NCBI GenBank assembly: GCA_031280455.1 | Contig: JAITGR010000212.1 | Location: forward strand, 1 to 5,038 | DNA: 5,038 bases | Direction: 5' to 3' | DNA from: Spirochaetaceae bacterium | Lineage (GTDB): Bacteria; Spirochaetota; Spirochaetia; Treponematales; Breznakiellaceae | Part shown: piece after piece, positions 1 to 5,038 of the stretch | How positions within the stretch are numbered: the stretch's first letter is position 1 | Layout: each line of letters starts with the position of its first letter | Notes under the pieces: generated by a model | Database searches by the model: none | Told to the model about the DNA's origin: nothing | The model's input: only the letters and a program-made list of their open reading frames with translations | Translations under genes and position numbers: made by a program

Positions 1-51
1 TTTCAGCAAGGAATTGGCGGCCTGAACGGGCGCTGGTGTGTTGATTTTCAT
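1..51 (-). CDS. 5' end of an unidentified gene, cut by the window edge
   Basis: On the minus strand an ATG at 51-49 opens a frame that stays open to the window edge and encodes MKINTPAPVQAANSLLK. The ATG overlaps the TGA stop of the upstream FecR-domain gene as ATGA (51-48). An AAAGG Shine-Dalgarno lies 7 nt before it, inside the last codons of the upstream gene. That arrangement is typical of translational coupling in an operon and is the main reason to believe the start. The 17 visible residues carry no signal peptide or recognisable motif, and I cannot assign a family. It is probably functionally linked to the FecR-domain membrane protein because of the tight overlap, which is inference. 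Confidence 0.6.
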   Translation of the reverse strand, partial: MKINTPAPVQAANSLLK

Positions 52-1583
52 AGCGTAACCTTTTCCGGCGGTTTGAGCGCCGGAGCGCGCGCGGGGGGAA
101 TGGTGAGGATTACAAAGGAGCCGGCGGCTTCCCCGTGCCGCAGAACGCCGTCCTCGCGGCGTGCCGCTTCAACCTGCCATGTAAGCCGTCCGTTTTCAAA
201 CTGGTTTACCCCGTTAAAGCGGCAGGCCGGCTCGCTGGTAGTGCGCGTAATCACTTTGCCGTTCTGGGTGAAGGTCCAAATATACGCCTGCGCGCCTTCC
301 ACTTTGCCGCAAAAAAAAGAAAGCGTCTGTCTGCCGCGAAGGTAGGCGGCGGTAAAGACATGGCCGGCAGGCGGCCACAAGCGCGCCGGAGCGCGCAAGC
401 CCTCCTCTTCCCTGGCTTCAAATTCGGGCGGCGGCGGCTCTTTGTTAAGCTGTGCCAATTTTTGGGCGGTGCCGCGGGAAATGTACACTGGCTCTTCCGG
501 CTTAACCGCCGCCAAAAGCTCAGGCCGCGCCAGATTTTCGGCGGCGGCAGCGTCGTATTGCGGCGGCGGCGGCACCACTTTTAAGCGCCCCTGGCTGAGC
601 GCCGCCTGGCCGTCCTCGCGGCCGGGCCGGTAGATGCGCCACCACCAATCGCCGTCGCCCAGCGGCAGCGCCGCCCCGCCCGCCCTGCCGTTTACTTCGT
701 TGGAAGCCGCGATAACGCGGAATTGCGGGTCGCGCGAGGCCTCGACGCGGACAGGCTCGCCAGGCTCCACCGCGCCAGAATCCCACGAAAAGGGAACGCC
801 GCCGGGCAGCGATTCAACCTGCGCGCCGGAGACCGGCTGGGTAACAGAGAGCGCGGGGGGCATGGCCGCCGGTACGCCGGCGTCCGCACCGGTACCCGCC
901 GGAAGCGCCGTTTCCGCGTAACTTTGACCGGCGGCAATTGTCTGCACAACGCCGTCTTCTTCCACCTCGACCGCGCCTTCGTGGGCGACCATAGCAACGC
1001 TTTCGCCTTCAGTGGAACGCACGGTAACGGCGCTGCCCGCGCCAGCCTTAAATTCCTTGCCGCCCGCTTTGAGCGTCAGCGCCGCGCCGGTTGTTTTAAG
1101 AGAAAGCTGGCCGTCCTGCAATTCCAGCCGCGCGCCCTGCCGGTCGTCATAAAAAACCTGGATTAACGTATTTTCACCCAGGTCGATGACATCACCGGTG
1201 AGCAGCACCGCGCTGGCAGCGGAATCTTCGCCGGTACGCAGTACATCGCCGGAATACACCGGCGATTCTTCCAGGATATTCCCCCAGACCATACGACCGG
1301 AAAAGCGCCGTTCAACCGACTTCAGTTTGAAATTGAGCGTCCCAATCGGCGGAACATCCCGCTGAACAACCTCATTAATGCTGCGGTAAAGGAGAATAAT
1401 GCCAATAAGCGCGACAGTACTTAAAAAAAGGTACACAGCGCCGTTCAGCATAAAAGAACGCGACGGCATTTTGGCGCTTTTTACAACACTCACTTCCCCA
1501 GTATCGGCACAAACCGCCGCCAACTTTAGTAGATTTTTGCCTCCCTTGACCTTTTTCTCCGCGCCCTGTACTGTTTCTGTCAA
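48..1583 (-). CDS. FecR-domain single-pass membrane protein
   Basis: Up to 511 residues. A charged cytoplasmic N-terminus (about 1-45) precedes one hydrophobic membrane segment (about 46-66). The remainder should be periplasmic or extracellular. Residues about 108-222 look like a FecR domain: after 'SGDVLRTGEDSAA' come alternating beta strands and Gly turns (LELQDGQLSL, VAHEGAVEVEEDG, IAAGQSY). A Pro/Ala-rich linker (about 223-245) leads to two beta-rich, Fn3-like modules (about 246-340 with a WWWRIYRPG strand, and about 398-495 with YIWTF and LTWQVEAAR). FecR in Enterobacteria is an anti-sigma/signal-transfer protein, but FecR domains also occur in uncharacterised surface proteins, and no sigma factor or TonB receptor is visible here, so the role is unknown. 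The start is doubtful. TTG at 1583-1581 has no Shine-Dalgarno and lies in a palindrome. A strong AGGGAGG (1546-1540) precedes an in-frame TTG at 1523-1521 but with a long 16-nt spacing, and the first in-frame ATG (residue 39, 1469-1467) has no Shine-Dalgarno. The stop overlaps the next gene by 4 nt. Confidence 0.85.
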   Translation of the reverse strand: MTETVQGAEKKVKGGKNLLKLAAVCADTGEVSVVKSAKMPSRSFMLNGAVYLFLSTVALIGIILLYRSINEVVQRDVPPIGTLNFKLKSVERRFSGRMVWGNILEESPVYSGDVLRTGEDSAASAVLLTGDVIDLGENTLIQVFYDDRQGARLELQDGQLSLKTTGAALTLKAGGKEFKAGAGSAVTVRSTEGESVAMVAHEGAVEVEEDGVVQTIAAGQSYAETALPAGTGADAGVPAAMPPALSVTQPVSGAQVESLPGGVPFSWDSGAVEPGEPVRVEASRDPQFRVIAASNEVNGRAGGAALPLGDGDWWWRIYRPGREDGQAALSQGRLKVVPPPPQYDAAAAENLARPELLAAVKPEEPVYISRGTAQKLAQLNKEPPPPEFEAREEEGLRAPARLWPPAGHVFTAAYLRGRQTLSFFCGKVEGAQAYIWTFTQNGKVITRTTSEPACRFNGVNQFENGRLTWQVEAARREDGVLRHGEAAGSFVILTIPPARAPALKPPEKVTL

Positions 1584-1608
1584 CAGAAACGTTTCTTTTT
1601 ATAGAAAC
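1573..1608. repeat. Two abutting 18-bp palindromes, GTTTCT-N6-AGAAAC
   Basis: Unit 1 (1573-1590) is GTTTCT, spacer GTCAAC, AGAAAC. Unit 2 (1591-1608) is GTTTCT, spacer TTTTAT, AGAAAC. The 6-bp arms are identical in both units, the units touch with no gap, and the junction makes a further perfect 12-bp palindrome AGAAACGTTTCT (1585-1596). In unit 1 pairing extends to 8 bp. Unit 1 overlaps the first codons of the longest FecR frame. Such doubled palindromes between divergent genes are typical of binding sites for dimeric repressors or activators. I do not recognise the motif as that of any named regulator. Confidence 0.7.
1577..1605 (+). promoter_or_regulatory. Weak candidate sigma70-type promoter for the ECF operon
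   Basis: CTGTCA (1577-1582, 4 of 6 to TTGACA) and TATAGA (1600-1605, 4 of 6 to TATAAT) are separated by 17 nt. Transcription would begin near 1612 and give a leader of about 60 nt. The -35 lies in palindrome unit 1 and the -10 in unit 2, so a bound dimer would block polymerase. Matches this weak arise by chance. The call rests on spacing, position and the overlap with the palindromes. Confidence 0.3.
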
Positions 1609-1628
1609 AAAAACAGCCAGAGGCTGTT
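1604..1628 (-). terminator. Terminator-like hairpin with T-run, minus strand
   Basis: AACAGCC (1612-1618) and GGCTGTT (1622-1628) form a perfect 7-bp stem with a 3-nt loop. Read on the minus strand the stem is followed by TTT-G-TTT, giving a T-rich tail TTTTTGTTT that includes the last two stem bases. This has the shape of a small intrinsic terminator. It points towards the FecR gene from upstream of it, with no minus-strand gene before it, so it would act on antisense or leader transcripts. On the plus strand it is a hairpin at the start of the predicted ECF leader, without a T-run. Confidence 0.35.
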
Positions 1629-1649
1629 GCAAAATTCAGTTTTGCAACA
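1625..1649. repeat. Perfect 10-bp inverted repeat (hairpin) before the S-component gene
   Basis: Arms TGTTGCAAAA (1625-1634) and TTTTGCAACA (1640-1649) are exactly complementary, with a 5-nt loop TTCAG. It ends 10 nt before the Shine-Dalgarno of the S-component gene. It shares 1625-1628 with the neighbouring 7-bp hairpin, so the two cannot form together. No T-run follows, so it is not an ordinary terminator. It could be an RNA leader structure, a protein site or a dispersed intergenic palindrome. Confidence 0.6.
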
Positions 1650-1659
1650 TCAACCGCTG

Positions 1660-1667
1660 AAAAGGAG
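1660..1667 (+). promoter_or_regulatory. Shine-Dalgarno of the S-component gene
   Basis: AAAAGGAG lies 6 nt before the ATG at 1674. It is a strong match and fixes the start of the transporter operon's first gene. Confidence 0.85.
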
Positions 1668-1673
1668 TATTTT

Positions 1674-2279
1674 ATGGAAAACATCGACCCTCACACCGCG
1701 GCCCCCGGCGGCGCGGCCAGACGCACAACTACACCCTCGCCGCGGCACGGCAAGGGTCTCAGCATACGCGACCTCTTGCTTATCGGCATCCTGCTTGCCG
1801 CCGGCGCGGTACTCAAGTTTTTTGCCGGCACTGTCATCAACTTTGGCATGAAACCCAACTTCATTATTGCCATGTACTGCCTGGCCATACTCATCGTGCG
1901 CCCCCGCCTGGCCGAAGCCGCCATCATCGGTCTGCTCTCCGGCGCTGTCTGCCAGTTCTTCCCCGGCCAGCCCTTCATCAACTTTGCAAGCGAACTCGCC
2001 GGTGCCGCCGCTATGTGCCTTTTGGCCAGAATCCCGCTCGAAAAACTCAAAATACCCGTAAAACCAGCCATCACCACGTTTTTAAGTACGCTGGTCAGCG
2101 GCTTCAGCTTTATCGGCGTTATGTACCTCATGTACTACAGCGGCGCGAACATCACCCCGGCACCCCTCGCCATATTCCTCGCCATCATACTGGGAACCGC
2201 CACCATCAACGCCGTCATCGTCCAGATACTCTACCTGCCGCTCGCGCACTTCCTAAAACCCGCTCATGATAACATTTGA
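1674..2279 (+). CDS. ECF transporter S component, TrpP-like (putative tryptophan or related nutrient uptake)
   Basis: 201-residue integral membrane protein, the size of an ECF substrate-binding subunit. After a hydrophilic, Pro/Thr/Arg-rich N-terminus (about 1-28) come about five or six hydrophobic segments (roughly 30-52, 60-76, 80-96, 105-118, 132-155, 163-192). Its GMKPNF (58-63) and FFPGQPFINF (95-104), placed after the first and third segments, recall the GMKPD and FPGGQ motifs I remember from the TrpP tryptophan-transporter family (Bacillus TrpP/YhaG). The Ala/Gly-rich ILLAAGAVL (39-47) in the first helix is where S components contact EcfT. The directly following ATPase and EcfT genes make the ECF assignment firm. 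The substrate is less sure: where I would expect DK after the second motif it has SE (106-107). No T-box or other known riboswitch is visible upstream. The stop overlaps the ATPase gene by 14 nt. Confidence 0.85.
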   Translation: MENIDPHTAAPGGAARRTTTPSPRHGKGLSIRDLLLIGILLAAGAVLKFFAGTVINFGMKPNFIIAMYCLAILIVRPRLAEAAIIGLLSGAVCQFFPGQPFINFASELAGAAAMCLLARIPLEKLKIPVKPAITTFLSTLVSGFSFIGVMYLMYYSGANITPAPLAIFLAIILGTATINAVIVQILYLPLAHFLKPAHDNI

Positions 2280-4137
2280 CCACTTTAGCTTTACCTACGC
2301 CGCCGCAGGCACCGCAGGCGCAGGCGGGGGGCGCGAGTTTGCGCTTGAAGACATAAACCTCAGCATCCCCCAGGGAGACTTTTTAGGCATAATAGGCTCG
2401 TCGGGCGCGGGGAAAACCACCCTCCTGTACGCGATAAACGGCGCGATACCCCACCATTTCGCGGGCGACTTCTACGGGCAGGTGCGCGTAGCCGGCCTGG
2501 ACACCATCGACGCCGGCACCCGCGCCCTCTCCCGCGTAACCGGCACCGTCTTTCAGGACATCGACGGCCAAATGACCGCTTCCGTTGTAGAAGACGAAGT
2601 GCTATTCGGCCTGGAAAACGCCAACATCCCCCGCGACCACATCGAAGCGCGCATGAAAGCAGCGCTGGAAGCAGCCGGCATCGCGCACCTGCGGCAGCGC
2701 CCCCTCGACTCGCTCTCCGGCGGCCAGAAACAGAAAGTGGCAATCGCGGCCATCACCGCGCTCCGCCCCGCCGTGTTGGTGCTGGACGAACCAACCGGCG
2801 AACTCGACCCGCAGTCAAGCCGGAAAATCTTTGAACACCTGCGCGACCTCAACACCCGCCTCGGCGCCACCATCGTCATCGTCGAACAAAAAATTATGCT
2901 CCTCTGCGAGTTTGCCAAACATCTCGCCGTACTCGACCGCGGACACCTCGCAAGCCACGGCACCGTCCGCGAAGCACTCCAGCGCCCCGCCATACTCCAG
3001 ACCGCCGGTGTCTCCCTCCCCCGCGTAACCAGTCTCGCCCACACACTCGCCGGACGCGGCCTTTATACCGGCGAGCTGCCCTGTACCATCGGCCAGGCGG
3101 AAACAGCCATACAGGAAATTTTAGCGCAGGGGGGGAAGCCGCGTGTCTACGAAGCAGACACGACCGCTTGCTCCGGTCTTGCCGCGAACGGTGTGGAATT
3201 TTGCTCCGCAAAAGCCTCCCTGATGCCCCCGCCGCCTTCCCGTGAATCGCAGGAAGGCACGGCAATACTGCGCTTTGAGTCGGCCTCGTTTGGATACGGC
3301 GGCGGCGAAACCCTGCGCGATATTTCGTTCACCCTCGAAACCGGCTCGTTTACCGCCCTCCTCGGCGAAAACGGCGCGGGAAAATCCACTCTCTGCCGCC
3401 TCGCAATCGGCCTTCTAAAGCCCTCCCGCGGCCGTATCCTCGCCGCCGGCAGCGACACGCGGACGACAAAAACAAGCCGGATAGCCCGCGACATAGGCTT
3501 TTTATTCCAGAACCCCGACCGCCAACTCTGCCAAAACACTGTGCGGGACGAAATCCGCTTTGGCCTTTCGCCGTCCAGCCTCGTGCGGCGACGCACAAAA
3601 ATTAGACCTGGCACGCCCGCCGCCGCCGCCCGCGAAGCGGAGGCAGAAAACCGCTGTGCCGAAATGCTCGAACTCTTCAAGCTGCCCGCCCGCGCCTCGC
3701 CGTTCAGCCTTTCGCGGGGGGAGCGCCAACTCTGCGCGCTGGCATCGGTACTGGCGCGCCGTCCCGCGCTGCTCATACTGGATGAACCGACCACGGGGCT
3801 CGATTACCGCGAATGTACGGCCATCATGGATCACATCGCGCGGCTTAATAGCGCGGGGAAAACCGTGCTGATGATTACGCACGACATGGAGGTCGCCGCC
3901 GACTATGCGCGGCGCGTACTCGTGCTGAGCGCGGGGCGTCTTATCGCCGACGCCCCCGCGAGGGACGCTCTGCGCGACCGCCTACTCCTTACCCGCGCCG
4001 GCCTCCTCCCACCGCAAATCGCGGAACTTGCCGCGCGCTTTGCCAGCCTGCCGGCGCTTGGCGCGGCCTTTACCTGCACCGAGATGGCGGACGCCGTAGC
4101 CGCCGCCGCCGCAGACATGGAAGGAGGCGCGCCATGA
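2266..4137 (+). CDS. ecfA: ECF transporter ATPase, two fused ABC domains (EcfA1-EcfA2 type)
   Basis: 623 residues, about twice a single EcfA. It powers nutrient import by hydrolysing ATP on the cytoplasmic face of EcfT. Domain 1 (about 1-235): A-loop Tyr11, Walker A GSSGAGKTT (44-52), Q-loop Gln97 in FQDIDGQ, signature LSGGQKQ (150-156), Walker B VLVLDEP (170-176) with Glu175, and D-loop ELDP. The switch position reads IVEQK, with Gln208 where His is expected. Domain 2 (about 333-565): Tyr344, Walker A GENGAGKST (367-375), the EcfA-type Q-loop FQNPDRQ (414-420), a divergent signature LSRGERQ (482-488), Walker B LLILDEP (502-508) with Glu507, and switch His539 in ITHD. A linker of about 90 residues holds a Pro run (321-324). 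Gly/Ala-rich inserts occur at 12-23 and 437-462. The ATG at 2266 has no Shine-Dalgarno and overlaps the S gene by 14 nt, so translation is probably coupled. The domain begins right at this Met (MITFDHFSFTY). Confidence 0.95.
   Translation: MITFDHFSFTYAAAGTAGAGGGREFALEDINLSIPQGDFLGIIGSSGAGKTTLLYAINGAIPHHFAGDFYGQVRVAGLDTIDAGTRALSRVTGTVFQDIDGQMTASVVEDEVLFGLENANIPRDHIEARMKAALEAAGIAHLRQRPLDSLSGGQKQKVAIAAITALRPAVLVLDEPTGELDPQSSRKIFEHLRDLNTRLGATIVIVEQKIMLLCEFAKHLAVLDRGHLASHGTVREALQRPAILQTAGVSLPRVTSLAHTLAGRGLYTGELPCTIGQAETAIQEILAQGGKPRVYEADTTACSGLAANGVEFCSAKASLMPPPPSRESQEGTAILRFESASFGYGGGETLRDISFTLETGSFTALLGENGAGKSTLCRLAIGLLKPSRGRILAAGSDTRTTKTSRIARDIGFLFQNPDRQLCQNTVRDEIRFGLSPSSLVRRRTKIRPGTPAAAAREAEAENRCAEMLELFKLPARASPFSLSRGERQLCALASVLARRPALLILDEPTTGLDYRECTAIMDHIARLNSAGKTVLMITHDMEVAADYARRVLVLSAGRLIADAPARDALRDRLLLTRAGLLPPQIAELAARFASLPALGAAFTCTEMADAVAAAAADMEGGAP
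3113..3162 (+). other. Candidate -1 frameshift signal inside the fused ATPase gene
   Basis: Within the linker between the two ATPase domains there is a run of seven G (3129-3135) placed as G-GGG-GGG relative to the reading frame, which is the phase needed for -1 slippage. Six nt later a perfect 7-bp hairpin follows: CGTGTCT (3142-3148), 7-nt loop, AGACACG (3156-3162). An AGGAAA Shine-Dalgarno-like element (3113-3118) lies about 10 nt upstream. After a -1 shift the frame stops at TGA 3243-3245, giving a protein of about 326 residues with only the first ATPase domain. The layout is like that of the bacterial dnaX site, but each element could arise by chance in GC-rich DNA, and function is inference. 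Confidence 0.3.
4121..4127 (+). promoter_or_regulatory. Shine-Dalgarno of ecfT
   Basis: AAGGAGG lies inside the last codons of the ATPase gene, 6 nt before the ATG at 4134. It supports that start and efficient translation despite the 4-nt overlap. Confidence 0.9.
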
Positions 4138-4925
4138 GTGGGCTGCTCGAGTATCTTTCCGGCGGAACGGTTCTGCACCGGCTCCACCCGCTGACCAAGC
4201 TCGGCTGCGCGTTTGTGCTGTCCGCGTCCTGTTTTATCACCCGCCGTCCGGCGGTCGTCGCGGGCATTATTGTGCTGAATTTCGTTCTGGCGCTGCTCTC
4301 AGGCGGCGGCACGGGTGCGGCGGCAGGGGACGAAACGGTAGCGCACCGCACGCTGCGGATACTCCGCCCGCTCGTAAAACTTGCCGTGGTGCTTTTTGTC
4401 GTCCAGGTCTTGTTTGTACGGGAGGGGCGGGCGGTTTTTTCGGCGGGGGGCATCGTCATTACCCGCGAAGGGCTTGCTTTTTCGCTGTTGTTCGCGCTGC
4501 GCCTTGTGGCTGCCACACTGCCGCCCTCGCTTGTGCTTTCGGTAACCCGCCCAAGCGACCTTGCCGCCGCGTTGACGCGGACGCTGGGTCTGCCGTACAA
4601 ATACGCCTTTGTGTTGACGACGGCGCTGCGATTTATTCCGGTTTTTTCCACGGAGATGCGCGGCATTATCGAGGCGCAGATAGCCCGCGGCGTTGACTTT
4701 GAGACCAAAAACATTGTAAAAAAATTGCGGCTCTTGTTGCCGCTGTGCGTTCCCTTGTTGATGTCATCGGTACGCCGCGTAGACAGCGCCGCGCTTTCGG
4801 CAGAGCTGCGCGGCTTTCACTTCCGCACCCGCTACAGCGGCTGGAAGCGCTTCCCCTTTGGCCGAAACGACATAGCCGCCATACTCCTCGCAGTCCTCCC
4901 CCTCGCGGTCTCGTTCCTGGCTTAA
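4134..4925 (+). CDS. ecfT: ECF transporter transmembrane coupling protein EcfT
   Basis: 263 residues, normal for the family. EcfT joins the substrate-binding S component to the ATPase pair and transmits ATP-driven movement. The N-terminal HPLTKL (18-23) is typical of the family. Hydrophobic segments are visible at about 24-36, 39-56, 79-96, 113-137 and 244-262. The long cytoplasmic part (about 150-230) carries the two coupling motifs that dock into the ATPases: Ala184-Arg185-Gly186 in QIARGVDF, and Leu225-Arg226-Gly227 in AELRGFHF, where Leu replaces the usual Ala. A Gly/Ala-rich loop (56-66) follows the second segment. The start ATG overlaps the ATPase stop as ATGA, and no gene intervenes, so S, A and T form one operon. 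Codons in the first two thirds of the gene lean to G-ending (CTG, GTG, GCG), unlike the C-ending preference of the S gene. Confidence 0.95.
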   Translation: MSGLLEYLSGGTVLHRLHPLTKLGCAFVLSASCFITRRPAVVAGIIVLNFVLALLSGGGTGAAAGDETVAHRTLRILRPLVKLAVVLFVVQVLFVREGRAVFSAGGIVITREGLAFSLLFALRLVAATLPPSLVLSVTRPSDLAAALTRTLGLPYKYAFVLTTALRFIPVFSTEMRGIIEAQIARGVDFETKNIVKKLRLLLPLCVPLLMSSVRRVDSAALSAELRGFHFRTRYSGWKRFPFGRNDIAAILLAVLPLAVSFLA

Positions 4926-4939
4926 CAATTCTTTGAATA

Positions 4940-4948
4940 TGCTATACA
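4940..4948 (+). promoter_or_regulatory. Extended -10-like element before the gene at 4981
   Basis: TGCTATACA has the TGn extension directly before TATACA (5 of 6 to TATAAT). No good -35 is present at 16-18 nt, as expected for an extended -10 promoter. It would start transcription near 4955, about 25 nt before the next ATG, suggesting the downstream gene is a separate unit from the ECF operon. No terminator hairpin is visible between ecfT and this site. Confidence 0.4.
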
Positions 4949-4969
4949 CATGAGTCTGTACCTAAAGGC

Positions 4970-4974
4970 GGAGG
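4970..4974 (+). promoter_or_regulatory. Shine-Dalgarno of the gene at 4981
   Basis: GGAGG lies 6 nt (all T) before the ATG at 4981, which fixes this start. Confidence 0.8.
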
Positions 4975-4980
4975 TTTTTT

Positions 4981-5038
4981 ATGGGTGAAACACGAGAGAA
5001 GCGCGTAACGGACTGGAAAGAAATCCCTGAGTTCAAGG
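4981..5038 (+). CDS. 5' end of a gene, cut by the window edge; possibly a CopG-type antitoxin
   Basis: The ATG follows a good Shine-Dalgarno and the frame stays open for the 19 codons present: MGETREKRVTDWKEIPEFK. The visible part is hydrophilic with no signal peptide. The ending 'IPEFK' recalls the N-terminus of CopG/BrnA-like ribbon-helix-helix antitoxins, which often read IPxFxSExEExxFW, but the diagnostic part lies outside the window. If right, a toxin gene would be expected next to it. It lies 55 nt after ecfT on the same strand and appears to have its own promoter. The existence of the gene is fairly sure and the family is a weak guess. Confidence 0.6.
   Translation, partial: MGETREKRVTDWKEIPEFK

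Noticed and set aside
73..1166. Long plus-strand frames opposite the FecR gene
   Set aside because: They are Arg/Pro/Ala-rich, low-complexity translations expected from GC-rich DNA read opposite a real gene, with no domain, membrane segment or good ribosome site.
1573..1649. CRISPR array or mobile-element terminal repeats
   Set aside because: Only two 18-bp units with 6-nt internal spacers are present, with no long regular spacers, and there is no transposase or integrase gene or target-site duplication in the window.
1584..1673. T-box, TPP or other known riboswitch in the ECF leader
   Set aside because: The region is only 90 nt, and I see no T-box sequence, specifier stem or conserved core of a known riboswitch, only the simple hairpins described.
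2360..4714. Minus-strand frames of up to 215 codons opposite the ATPase and ecfT genes
   Set aside because: They lie wholly within strongly supported plus-strand genes with all ABC or EcfT motifs, and have Arg/Ser/Ala-rich compositions typical of antisense shadow frames.
4926..4980. Intrinsic terminator between ecfT and the next gene
   Set aside because: No stable stem is followed by a T-run. The TTTTTT at 4975-4980 directly follows the Shine-Dalgarno and has no hairpin before it.
4950..4988. A 12-codon frame (MSLYLKAEVFYG) overlapping the start of the gene at 4981, as a possible leader peptide
   Set aside because: It has no Shine-Dalgarno, and its ATG lies before or at the predicted transcription start. 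The purine-rich stretch inside it is the Shine-Dalgarno of the next gene.

Overview
The window is a GC-rich bacterial stretch (I estimate about 60% G+C by eye) with two divergent gene sets around a short intergenic region packed with inverted repeats. My best guess at the organism is a spirochaete, perhaps a gut Treponema. This rests on the FecR-domain membrane protein with a short cytoplasmic N-terminus and on the style of the transporter operon. No rRNA or marker gene is present, so this is low to moderate confidence.

Left part, minus strand (1-1583): a 511-residue single-pass membrane protein with a FecR domain and beta-rich C-terminal modules. Its stop codon overlaps by 4 nt (ATGA) the start of a further gene that runs off the left edge. 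The two are probably co-transcribed. The FecR protein's start is uncertain: the longest reading frame begins at a TTG with no Shine-Dalgarno, inside a palindrome.

Intergenic region (1584-1673): two abutting 18-bp palindromes of the form GTTTCT-N6-AGAAAC span 1573-1608. They are followed by two overlapping, mutually exclusive hairpins (1612-1628 and 1625-1649) and a strong Shine-Dalgarno. A weak sigma70-type promoter fits across the palindromes, which makes them candidate operators.

Right part, plus strand (1674-4925): a complete group I ECF (energy-coupling factor) vitamin/nutrient uptake operon in the order S - A(A) - T. The substrate-binding S component resembles the TrpP (tryptophan transporter) family. 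It is followed, with a 14-nt overlap, by a single 623-residue protein carrying two fused ABC ATPase domains, and then, with a 4-nt ATGA overlap, by the transmembrane coupling protein EcfT. The S component binds substrate, EcfT couples it to the ATPase pair, and ATP hydrolysis drives import. The fused ATPase departs from consensus at the switch histidine of domain 1 and at the signature motif of domain 2, and both changes fall on the same composite ATP site. The linker between its two ATPase domains carries an in-phase G7 run followed by a hairpin, which resembles a -1 frameshift site.

Right edge: after 55 nt with an extended -10-like element and a good Shine-Dalgarno, a new gene starts at 4981 and leaves the window after 19 codons. 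Its few visible residues are reminiscent of CopG-type antitoxins, but too little is present to be sure.
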